Assembly (NCBI GenBank): GCA_000715605.1
Contig: KL568631.1
Span: 1,313-6,953 of the forward strand
DNA length: 5,641 nt
Direction: 5' to 3'
From: Streptomyces speibonae
Lineage (GTDB): Bacteria > Actinomycetota > Actinomycetes > Streptomycetales > Streptomycetaceae
Of this stretch, positions 1 to 5,219 are shown in pieces. The stretch's first letter is position 1. Each line of letters opens with the position of its first letter. A model generated the notes under the pieces. That model was not told where the DNA came from and did no database searches. It was given only the letters and a program-made list of their open reading frames with translations. Made by a program: the position numbers and the translations under genes.

Positions 1-131
1 GCCGCCGACAGCGGCAGCGGGGTCTTGTCGCGCAGCGCGCTCCACTCGGAGCGGGTGAGGTCGACGTAGGGAGTCGCCTCCGGCCGTTGCCGGTGGGCGC
101 TCCGGGGCATCGAGGAGACCGGAGAGATCAC
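1..131 (-). CDS. coaA: Pantothenate kinase (type I, CoaA), N-terminal part, cut by window edge
   Basis: CoaA phosphorylates pantothenate with ATP in the cytoplasm, the first and usually controlling step of coenzyme A synthesis. Only 43 codons plus two bases are in the window. The minus strand reads MISPVSSMPRSAHR, then PEATPYVDLTRSEWSALRDK, then TPLPLSA. The segment TPYVDLTRSEWSALRDKTPLPL is, from memory, the characteristic N-terminal block of actinobacterial type I pantothenate kinases. The P-loop and catalytic residues lie beyond the left edge and cannot be checked. I chose GTG at 131-129 because the resulting MISPVS leader matches the family as I remember it; ATG at 110-108 is the alternative. 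There is no good Shine-Dalgarno sequence before the GTG. The gene is divergent from the lipoprotein gene. The identification rests on a short stretch but is fairly distinctive. Confidence 0.8.
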   Translation of the reverse strand, partial: MISPVSSMPRSAHRQRPEATPYVDLTRSEWSALRDKTPLPLSA

Positions 132-305
132 AGTCCATTGTTAACGGAGTTCGAACAGGGCGGCAGGTGGGCTGCGTCACGTCGGTCCGCCCCGCCGGGG
201 ACCGTGAGGTCACGGTCGGGTATCGGGGCGACGGTTATCGATCATGTGTGCGAGTGGCGTCTGTACGGTATCGGCATTGGTGAAGATCGAGGAAAGAGTA
301 CTGAC
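132..305. promoter_or_regulatory. Divergent intergenic region between coaA and the lipoprotein gene
   Basis: This spacer of about 175 bp must hold the start signals for both divergent genes. On the minus strand TAACAAT (143-137) lies just before the coaA GTG, where a -10 box for a leaderless transcript would sit, but no convincing -35 box is seen. On the plus strand TACGGT (264-269) fits the TANNNT -10 pattern and would give a leader of about 30 nt for the lipoprotein mRNA, again without a clear -35. GTTAAC (140-145) and ATCGAT (237-242) are short palindromes. A plus-strand reading frame runs back to a TTG at 87, but it crosses coaA and is not taken as coding. Confidence 0.4.
289..298 (+). 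promoter_or_regulatory. Ribosome binding site of the lipoprotein gene
   Basis: The purine run GAGGAAAGAG ends 7 nt before the GTG at 306. It fixes that GTG as the start, in preference to the in-frame codons far upstream. The start is supported independently, because it places a bacterial lipoprotein signal peptide exactly at the N-terminus. Confidence 0.65.
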
Positions 306-1103
306 GTGACATCGACCGCCGTCCGCCGCACCGCCCTCGTGGCCTCGGCCGCCGCGCTGGCCCTGCTCGCCACAGCCTGCGGGGGATCGTCCGACGACGG
401 CGGCACGGCCGGTGACGAACCGGCCGGGACGGAGCGGTCCGCGTCGGCGGACGCGTCCGCCGGGACCGGCGACGCGCTGACCGCCGCCGAGTTGGAGAAG
501 GTGGCGCTCGCCCAGGACGACGTGGAGAACGGCAAGGTCGTCACCAAGGTCCCGGCGGACGACGATGTGGCGAAGGACAAGATCGAGACGGACGACGAGG
601 CCTGTCTGCCGCTCGTCCACGCCCAGGCCGCGGTGGCCCAGGGTGAAGCGGCGGCGGATGTGAAGCGTTCCTGGACCGGCCAGGACGAGTCGCCCTCCGC
701 GAGCGCGGGTCCGGACGGTCAGGACATGATCGAGATCCAGGTGAACAAGATCCTGCTGAACGTCGCCTCCTACGCGGACGGCGGTGCCGAGCAGGCGCTG
801 AAGGGGCTGAACGCCGCCGCCGAGAAGTGCGCCGGCGGTTTCACCGCGACCGTGGGCAGCGACGAGATGCGGATCGCGAAGGTCACCACGTCCGCCGCTC
901 CCGAGGGCGGGGACGAGGCGTTCGCCGCCACGCTCGGCGTGACCACCGGCGCGGACTCCAGCGCGCCCATGAAGGTCGTCGTGGTCCGCAAGGGCTCCAC
1001 GCTCGCCTCCTTCAGCGTCGTCAACCTCTCCTCCATGGTGACCGGCGAGGACTTCGAGGTTCCCACGGCCGTGGTCGACGCGCAGGTGGCCAAGCTCGGC
1101 TGA
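306..1103 (+). CDS. Secreted lipoprotein of unassigned function
   Basis: A predicted 265-residue lipoprotein. The N-terminus has the basic pair R7-R8, a hydrophobic alanine/leucine core (about 10-22) and a lipobox LATAC with the acceptor cysteine at C25, so it should be exported, lipidated and anchored to the outer face of the membrane. Residues 26-58 are a low-complexity linker rich in Gly, Ser, Ala, Asp and Thr. The folded part (about 59-265) contains two further cysteines, C100 (in DEACLPLV) and C175 (in AEKCAGGF), which could form a disulfide outside the cell. The pattern of an ALTAAEL start, paired cysteines and a final run of beta-like segments loosely recalls the PknH-type extracellular sensor-like domains common in actinobacterial lipoproteins, but I cannot confirm membership. 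It ends 86 nt before glmS with no clear terminator between. A homology search would be needed for any function. Confidence 0.85.
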   Translation: MTSTAVRRTALVASAAALALLATACGGSSDDGGTAGDEPAGTERSASADASAGTGDALTAAELEKVALAQDDVENGKVVTKVPADDDVAKDKIETDDEACLPLVHAQAAVAQGEAAADVKRSWTGQDESPSASAGPDGQDMIEIQVNKILLNVASYADGGAEQALKGLNAAAEKCAGGFTATVGSDEMRIAKVTTSAAPEGGDEAFAATLGVTTGADSSAPMKVVVVRKGSTLASFSVVNLSSMVTGEDFEVPTAVVDAQVAKLG

Positions 1104-1155
1104 CCTCGCCCGCGCGCACCGGTGGGAATTTCCGATTTCGGGCACGCAGCGGCCA

Positions 1156-1189
1156 TTTTCGACGCCTGACGGATCGTAGGCTGCCGGGT
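1156..1189 (+). promoter_or_regulatory. Candidate glmS promoter with -10 box set for a leaderless mRNA
   Basis: TAGGCT (1177-1182) matches the actinobacterial -10 pattern TANNNT and lies 7 nt before the glmS ATG at 1190. Transcription would therefore begin at or next to the A of the start codon. The -35 side is weak: only the T-rich ATTTTCGAC (1155-1163) stands out in an otherwise GC-rich stretch, and its spacing is not ideal. No Shine-Dalgarno sequence precedes the ATG, in keeping with leaderless translation. Confidence 0.55.
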
Positions 1190-3037
1190 ATGTGCGGAAT
1201 CGTGGGATATGTGGGGCCGCAGTCGGCGCTGGACGTCGTGACGGCCGGACTGAAGCGACTGGAGTACCGGGGCTACGACTCGGCGGGCGTCGCCGTGCAG
1301 GCCGACGGCGGGCTGGCCACGGCGAAGAGGGCCGGGAAGCTGGTCAACCTGGAGAAGGAGCTGGCCGACCGGCCGCTGCCGGCCGGGACGACCGGGATCG
1401 GACACACCCGCTGGGCGACGCACGGCGGTCCGACCGACGCCAACGCCCATCCGCACATCGACAACGCGGGCCGGGTCGCCGTCGTCCACAACGGCATCAT
1501 CGAGAACTTCGCCGCCCTGCGCGAGGAGCTGGCCGAGCGCGGACACGAGTTGCGCTCCGAGACCGACACCGAGGTCGTGGCCCATCTGCTCGCCGAGGAG
1601 TTCTCCTCCTGTGCCGACCTCGCCGAGGCGATGCGGCTGGTGTGCCGGCGGCTGGAGGGCGCCTTCACCCTGGTCGCCGTGCACGCCGACGAGCCGGACG
1701 TGGTCGTCGGCGCGCGCCGCAACTCGCCGCTGGTGGTGGGCGTGGGGCAGGGGGAGGCGTTCCTCGCCTCCGACGTGGCCGCGTTCATCGCGCACACCCG
1801 CGACGCGATCGAACTGGGCCAGGACCAGGTCGTCGAGCTGCGCCGGGACGCGGTGACGGTCACCGACTTCGACGGCGGCACGGCCGACGTCCGCGCGTAC
1901 CACGTCGACTGGGACGCCTCCGCCGCCGAGAAGGGCGGCTACGCCTCCTTCATGCTCAAGGAGATCGCCGAGCAGCCGAAGGCGGTCGCCGACACCCTGC
2001 TGGGCCGCATCGACGGATCGGGGGCGCTGAGCCTGGACGAGGTCCGGATCCCGGCGGGGGTGCTGCGCGAGGTCGACAAGGTCGTCATCGTCGCCTGCGG
2101 TACGGCCTTCCACGCGGGGCTGATCGCCAAGTACGCCATCGAGCACTGGACGCGGATCCCCTGCGAGGTGGAACTGGCCAGTGAGTTCCGCTACCGGGAC
2201 CCGATCCTCGACCAGCAGACCCTCGTCGTCGCCGTCTCGCAGTCGGGCGAGACCATGGACACGCTGATGGCGCTCAGGCACGCCCGCGAGCAGGGCGCCC
2301 ACGTGCTGGCGATCTGCAACACCAACGGCTCCACCATCCCGCGCGAGTCGGACGCGGTGCTGTACACGCACGCCGGGCCGGAGGTCGCGGTCGCCTCGAC
2401 CAAGGCGTTCCTGACCCAGCTGGTCGCCTGCTATCTGGTCGCGCTGTACCTGGGCCAGGTGCGCGGCACCCAGTGGGCCGACGAGATCCGCGCGGTGGTG
2501 CGGGACCTGTCCTTGATCTCCGGCGCGGTGGACCGGGTCCTGGGCACGATGGAGCCGGTACGGGAGCTGGCCCGGTCGCTGGCGGACAAGGACACGGTGC
2601 TGTTCCTGGGCCGGCACGTGGGCTACCCGGTGGCGCTGGAAGGAGCGCTGAAACTGAAGGAGCTCGCCTACATGCACGCGGAGGGCTTCGCTGCGGGCGA
2701 GCTGAAGCACGGGCCGATCGCGCTGGTCGAGGACGATCTGCCGGTGGTGGTCGTCGTCCCCTCGCCGCGGGGCCGGTCCGTGCTCCACGACAAGATCGTC
2801 TCCAACATCCAGGAGATCCGGGCGCGCGGGGCGCGGACGATCGTCATCGCCGAGGAGGGCGACGAGACCGTGGTGCCGTACGCGGATCACCTGGTGCGGA
2901 TCCCGGTCACCCCGACGCTGCTCCAGCCGCTGGTGGCGACGGTGCCGTTGCAGGTCTTCGCCTGCGAGCTGGCGACGGCCCGGGGCAACGAGGTGGACCA
3001 GCCGCGCAACCTGGCGAAGTCGGTGACGGTGGAGTAG
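1190..3037 (+). CDS. glmS: Glutamine--fructose-6-phosphate aminotransferase (isomerizing)
   Basis: GlmS converts fructose-6-phosphate and glutamine to glucosamine-6-phosphate and glutamate, the first committed step toward UDP-N-acetylglucosamine for peptidoglycan. It acts in the cytoplasm. The 615-residue length is normal for the family. Residues 2 to about 220 are the class II glutamine amidotransferase domain: C2 becomes the N-terminal nucleophile after Met removal, followed by RGYDSAG (27-33), HTRWATHG (72-79), NGIIEN (101-106) and SETDTE (123-128). Two SIS sugar-isomerase domains follow. The first has ACGTAFHAG (302-310), SQSGET (350-355) and ASTKAFLTQ (402-410). The second has GALKLKE (485-491) and ELKHGP (504-509). 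The C-terminus is DQPRNLAKSVTVE. E491, H507 and K610 align with the isomerase catalytic residues E488, H504 and K603 of E. coli. The ATG is certain because C2 must follow it. No defect is seen. The spacer to the next gene is 57 nt. Confidence 0.98.
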   Translation: MCGIVGYVGPQSALDVVTAGLKRLEYRGYDSAGVAVQADGGLATAKRAGKLVNLEKELADRPLPAGTTGIGHTRWATHGGPTDANAHPHIDNAGRVAVVHNGIIENFAALREELAERGHELRSETDTEVVAHLLAEEFSSCADLAEAMRLVCRRLEGAFTLVAVHADEPDVVVGARRNSPLVVGVGQGEAFLASDVAAFIAHTRDAIELGQDQVVELRRDAVTVTDFDGGTADVRAYHVDWDASAAEKGGYASFMLKEIAEQPKAVADTLLGRIDGSGALSLDEVRIPAGVLREVDKVVIVACGTAFHAGLIAKYAIEHWTRIPCEVELASEFRYRDPILDQQTLVVAVSQSGETMDTLMALRHAREQGAHVLAICNTNGSTIPRESDAVLYTHAGPEVAVASTKAFLTQLVACYLVALYLGQVRGTQWADEIRAVVRDLSLISGAVDRVLGTMEPVRELARSLADKDTVLFLGRHVGYPVALEGALKLKELAYMHAEGFAAGELKHGPIALVEDDLPVVVVVPSPRGRSVLHDKIVSNIQEIRARGARTIVIAEEGDETVVPYADHLVRIPVTPTLLQPLVATVPLQVFACELATARGNEVDQPRNLAKSVTVE

Positions 3038-3094
3038 GCGTCCGGGCGGGGGGCGGGTGCACGGCCGCGGGTCCGGGTGGTGAAGTATGGAGCC

Positions 3095-3628
3095 GTGGAA
3101 CAGGCGGAACAGGAAGCATCCCGGGAACCGCGGCTGCGGACGCTGCGCAGGGCGCTGACCCCGATGCGGGTGGCGGTCGGCGGGCTCTCCGCGGCGGCTC
3201 TGGTCGCCGGTCTCCTGGTCGTGGACTCCCACCGGATCGACTCCGCGCCGCGCGGCGGCGACCCGGAGTGCTCCGAGGTCGTGGACCGGCTGCCCGAGAA
3301 GGCCGGCGGCCGGTCGCGGGACTGGGCTCTCGGGGACGGTGTCGCCTCCTGGGGCGACCGCTCCCTGGTGCTGCGCTGCGGAGTCGCCGAGCTCCAGCCC
3401 AATGTGAACCTCTGTGTGACGGCCGACGGCATCGACTGGGTGCTCGACGAGGACCGGCTGAAGGCGGACGGGGTGAGCGTGCTCACCACCTACGGGCGCT
3501 CCCCGGCGGTGGAGGTCACCTACGACGGCCCGCGGCAGGAGGTCGGCGGCATCCTCGTCGATCTGAACGGTTCCGTGGAGCCGATCGCGCAGCAGCGCAA
3601 ATGCGTCGGGGTCGGCGACATCCTGTAA
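3095..3628 (+). CDS. DUF3515-type membrane-anchored protein
   Basis: A predicted 177-residue protein of unknown function. It has a charged cytoplasmic N-terminus (1-25), one membrane segment or uncleaved signal anchor (about 26-43, AVGGLSAAALVAGLLVV), then an outer domain. That domain shows features I associate with the DUF3515 family: DPECSEVVDRLPEK (56-69), ASWGDRSLVLRCGV (84-97), CVTADGIDWVL (107-117), TYGRSPAVEVTY (132-143) and a final RKC (168-170). Its four cysteines (C59, C95, C107, C170) all lie outside the membrane and could form two disulfides. GTG at 3095 is preferred because AAGTAT lies 6 nt before it, a possible leaderless -10 box. GTG codons at 3077 and 3080 are in-frame alternatives adding six or five residues. 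No ribosome binding site is clear for any of the three. It lies between glmS and acpS on the same strand. A cell-envelope role is only a guess from its location. Confidence 0.8.
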   Translation: MEQAEQEASREPRLRTLRRALTPMRVAVGGLSAAALVAGLLVVDSHRIDSAPRGGDPECSEVVDRLPEKAGGRSRDWALGDGVASWGDRSLVLRCGVAELQPNVNLCVTADGIDWVLDEDRLKADGVSVLTTYGRSPAVEVTYDGPRQEVGGILVDLNGSVEPIAQQRKCVGVGDIL

Positions 3629-3650
3629 GGGGTTCCCCGCGCGCCCGCCG

Positions 3651-3662
3651 TAGGGTGCCCGT
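3651..3662 (+). promoter_or_regulatory. Candidate acpS -10 box set for a leaderless mRNA
   Basis: TAGGGT (3651-3656) fits the actinobacterial -10 pattern and lies 6 nt before the acpS ATG at 3663, so transcription would start at or beside the start codon. There is no Shine-Dalgarno sequence. No convincing -35 hexamer is seen 16-18 nt further upstream, where the DUF3515 gene ends (stop 3626-3628). Confidence 0.5.
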
Positions 3663-4034
3663 ATGAGCATCATCGGAGTCGGGATCGACGTGGCCGAGGT
3701 CGAGCGCTTCGCCGCGTCCCTGGAGCGGACGCCCGGACTGGCCCGGCGGCTCTTCCTGGAGAGCGAGCTGCTGCTGCCCAGCGGTGAGCAGCGCGGCGTC
3801 GCCTCCCTCGCCGCGCGGTTCGCCGCCAAGGAGGCCCTGGCCAAGGCGCTCGGCGCGCCCGCGGGGCTGTACTGGACCGACGCCGAGGTGTGGTGCGAGG
3901 ACAGCGGGCGGCCGCGGCTGCGGGTCACGGGCACCGTCGCCGCCCGCGCGGCCGAACTCGGCGTACGGTCCTGGCACGTGTCGCTCAGTCATGACGCCGG
4001 GGTGGCCTCGGCGGTCGTCGTCGCGGAAGGGTGA
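3663..4034 (+). CDS. acpS: Holo-[acyl-carrier-protein] synthase
   Basis: AcpS transfers the 4'-phosphopantetheine group from coenzyme A to a serine of apo-acyl carrier protein, activating it for fatty acid synthesis and, in Streptomyces, often for polyketide carrier proteins as well. The 123-residue length is typical of the small AcpS-type phosphopantetheinyl transferases. Motif 1 is [12 protein letters not shown] (5-16) with the metal-binding D9. Motif 2 is [13 protein letters not shown] (52-64) with the metal-binding E57 and K56. The conserved SLSHD lies at 107-111. No key residue is missing. The ATG at 3663 puts the canonical [10 protein letters not shown] at the N-terminus. The CoA it consumes ultimately depends on coaA, at the left edge of this window. 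The stop codon overlaps the possible start of a tiny membrane protein (GTGA, 4031-4034), suggesting translational coupling. Confidence 0.96.
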   Translation: MSIIGVGIDVAEVERFAASLERTPGLARRLFLESELLLPSGEQRGVASLAARFAAKEALAKALGAPAGLYWTDAEVWCEDSGRPRLRVTGTVAARAAELGVRSWHVSLSHDAGVASAVVVAEG

Positions 4035-4162
4035 GACCGTTGTCCGCCTTCCCCGGAGTCGGGGCCGATGTGCCGGTTTGGGGCGATGTGTTCCTCGTCG
4101 TGGCCGCCGTCCTCACCCTCGTTTTCACCCTCGTACGGCTGGCGCGGCGCCGCCGTCGGTGA
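4031..4162 (+). CDS. Predicted 43-residue single-span membrane protein (very small ORF)
   Basis: An open frame of 43 codons begins at GTG 4031, overlapping the acpS stop in a GTGA arrangement, and ends at TGA 4160-4162. The product has a short N-terminal part ([19 protein letters not shown]), one hydrophobic stretch (about residues 20-35, [16 protein letters not shown]) and a strongly basic tail (R36-L-A-RRRRR). By the positive-inside rule the tail should face the cytoplasm and the N-terminus the outside. GGAAGGG (4025-4031) could serve as ribosome binding site for TTG at 4040, 8 nt away, giving 40 residues; coupling from acpS would suit the GTG. Roughly four fifths of the codons end in G or C, while second positions in the hydrophobic stretch are T-rich, as expected of real membrane coding sequence in such DNA. 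I recognise no family. The next gene downstream encodes a sigma factor, but any link is conjecture. Confidence 0.6.
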   Translation: MRPLSAFPGVGADVPVWGDVFLVVAAVLTLVFTLVRLARRRRR

Positions 4163-4169
4163 TTGCGGT

Positions 4170-4194
4170 GCGTGTATCGGCCGAACGGGGGTAC
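4170..4194 (+). promoter_or_regulatory. Candidate SigB-type promoter of the sigma factor gene
   Basis: GCGT (4170-4173) and GGGTAC (4189-4194) are separated by 15 nt. This matches the Streptomyces SigB-family consensus GNNT-N14-16-GGGTAC/T. It sits 8 nt after the stop of the tiny membrane ORF and 51 nt before the sigma gene start, predicting an mRNA start near 4201 and a leader of about 45 nt. The -10 part is a full match; the -35 part is short and degenerate, so it carries less weight. The position before a SigB-family gene makes self-regulation likely, but this is inferred. Confidence 0.65.
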
Positions 4195-4231
4195 TCGCGT
4201 GGAGCCGGTGCCCGGAGTGGGGCCGATTCAC

Positions 4232-4238
4232 GAGGAGG
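4232..4238 (+). promoter_or_regulatory. Ribosome binding site deciding the sigma factor start
   Basis: GAGGAGG ends 7 nt before GTG 4246. This favours that codon over GTG 4240, which is too close, and ATG 4258, which is too far. It is the strongest Shine-Dalgarno sequence in the window and contrasts with the lack of one before glmS and acpS. Confidence 0.8.
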
Positions 4239-4245
4239 GGTGACT

Positions 4246-5094
4246 GTGACGTCGACGATGGCGCGGACCGACCGAGCTCTGAGCGTGACCGAGCTGCCGG
4301 AGGTCGCCGAACCCGGCCAGGTCGCGCCGCAGGACGCACGAGAGCTGTCCAAGCAGTTCTTCCGCCGGCTGACCGAGCTGGAAGAGGGCACGCACGAGTA
4401 CCAGTACGCGCGCAACACGCTGATCGAGATGAACATGTCCCTCGTCCGCTACGCGGCGGGCCGGTTCCGCAGCCGCGGTCCCGAGGAGATGGAGGACATC
4501 GTCCAGGTCGGCATGATCGGGCTGATCAAGGCGATCGACCGGTTCGAGCTCTCCCGCGAGGTGGAGTTCACCTCCTTCGCGATCCCCTACATCGTCGGCG
4601 AGATCAAGCGGTTCTTCCGGGACACCTCGTGGTCCGTGCATGTGCCGCGGCGGCTCCAGGAGGCCCGGGTGCAGCTCGCCCGTGCCACCGAGGAACTGCG
4701 CAGCCGGCTGGGCCGTACCCCCACGACCGCCGAGCTCGCGCAGCTGATGTCCCTGAGCGAGAAGGAGGTCGACGAGGCCCGGGTCGCCTCCAACGGCTAC
4801 AGCTCCGCGTCCCTGGACGCCGCCATCGGCAGCGAGCCGGACGGCGAGAGCGTGCTCGCGGACTTCATCGGCACCGAGGACGCCGCGCTGGAACTGGTCG
4901 AGGACTTCCACGCGCTCGCCCCGATGATCGCCGACCTCGACGAGCGCGAACGCAAGATCGTCCACTGGCGCTTCGTGGAGGAGCTGACGCAGGCGGAGAT
5001 CGGCGAGCAGCTGGGCTGCTCCCAGATGCATGTCTCGCGTCTGCTCTCCCGCACCCTGAAGCGGCTGCGGGCGGGGATGCTCAGCACGACCTGA
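4246..5094 (+). CDS. SigB/SigF-family alternative RNA polymerase sigma factor
   Basis: A 282-residue sigma-70 group 3 factor of the stress/sporulation SigB-SigF type, which directs RNA polymerase to GNNT/GGGTAY promoters. Region 2 (about 56-136) includes ARNTLIEMNMSLVRYAAGRF, the core-binding DIVQVGMIGLIKAIDRF (84-100), and the -10 recognition stretch FTSFAIPYIVGEIKRFFRD (108-126) followed by WSVHVPRR (129-136). Region 3 (about 137-205) contains LGRTPTTAELAQL (155-167). Region 4 (about 223-275) contains LDERERKIVHWRF (231-243) and a helix-turn-helix near 248-267 for the -35 element. All regions are intact. Streptomyces has several paralogs, so I give no symbol. No anti-sigma or anti-anti-sigma gene adjoins it, unlike the classic rsbV-rsbW-sigB arrangement. 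It has its own candidate promoter of the type it should recognise, and a strong hairpin follows it. Confidence 0.95.
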   Translation: MTSTMARTDRALSVTELPEVAEPGQVAPQDARELSKQFFRRLTELEEGTHEYQYARNTLIEMNMSLVRYAAGRFRSRGPEEMEDIVQVGMIGLIKAIDRFELSREVEFTSFAIPYIVGEIKRFFRDTSWSVHVPRRLQEARVQLARATEELRSRLGRTPTTAELAQLMSLSEKEVDEARVASNGYSSASLDAAIGSEPDGESVLADFIGTEDAALELVEDFHALAPMIADLDERERKIVHWRFVEELTQAEIGEQLGCSQMHVSRLLSRTLKRLRAGMLSTT

Positions 5095-5106
5095 GGCGAC
5101 GGGCGG

Positions 5107-5155
5107 GGCATGCGTGCGGGGCGCGGCTCTCGGAGCCGCGCCCCGCACGCATGCC
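5107..5155 (+). terminator. Perfect 23-bp hairpin, likely terminator of the sigma gene
   Basis: The arm 5107-5129 (starting GGCATGCGTGC) is the exact reverse complement of 5133-5155 (ending GCACGCATGCC), with a 3-nt loop TCG. It begins 12 nt after the sigma gene stop. There is no T-run after it. Long GC-rich stems without a U-tract are commonly predicted as terminators in Streptomyces, so termination is likely but not shown. Being symmetrical, it could also act on transcripts from the other strand, though no convergent gene is present. Confidence 0.75.
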
Positions 5156-5219
5156 GGGGACCCGACAGGCCCCCGTGCGCTGCCGGTTCCGGACCTGCCC
5201 GTGCGGGAAACTCGGACGC

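Noticed and set aside
218..223. GGGTAT as a SigB-type -10 box upstream of the lipoprotein gene
   Set aside because: No GNNT lies 14-16 nt upstream; the nearest fitting T is only 12 nt away.
87..305. Upstream extension of the lipoprotein frame to TTG 87
   Set aside because: It overlaps coaA on the other strand and would bury the lipoprotein signal peptide; GTG 306 has a proper ribosome binding site.
827..1189. Upstream extension of the glmS frame to give a 736-residue protein
   Set aside because: GlmS must start Met-Cys so that the cysteine becomes the N-terminal nucleophile. The extension overlaps the lipoprotein gene and has shadow-like composition.
1104..1189. A glmS ribozyme or other leader riboswitch before glmS
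   Set aside because: The gap is only 86 nt, shorter than the ribozyme core plus flanks would normally need. I see no matching structure, and the -10 box abuts the ATG.
1186..1191. GGGTAT overlapping the glmS start codon as a SigB-type promoter
   Set aside because: The -35 spacing does not fit, and transcription would begin inside the glmS coding region.
3629..3638. GGGGTTCCCC between the DUF3515 gene and acpS as a terminator
   Set aside because: A 4-bp stem with a 2-nt loop is too small to form a useful hairpin.
770..3934. A 1054-codon open frame on the minus strand across the lipoprotein end, glmS, the DUF3515 gene and acpS
   Set aside because: It is antisense to well-identified genes. 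Its translation is Arg/His/Asp/Gly-rich with no recognisable domain, as expected of a shadow frame in very GC-rich DNA.
3784..4245. Upstream extension of the sigma frame through acpS to give 436 residues
   Set aside because: The extension is an Arg/Pro-rich shadow of acpS, and the strong ribosome binding site at 4232-4238 fixes GTG 4246.
3989..4436. Minus-strand open frames across the acpS-sigma gap
   Set aside because: Low-complexity composition, no start signals, and they overlap the better-supported plus-strand small membrane ORF, promoter and sigma gene.
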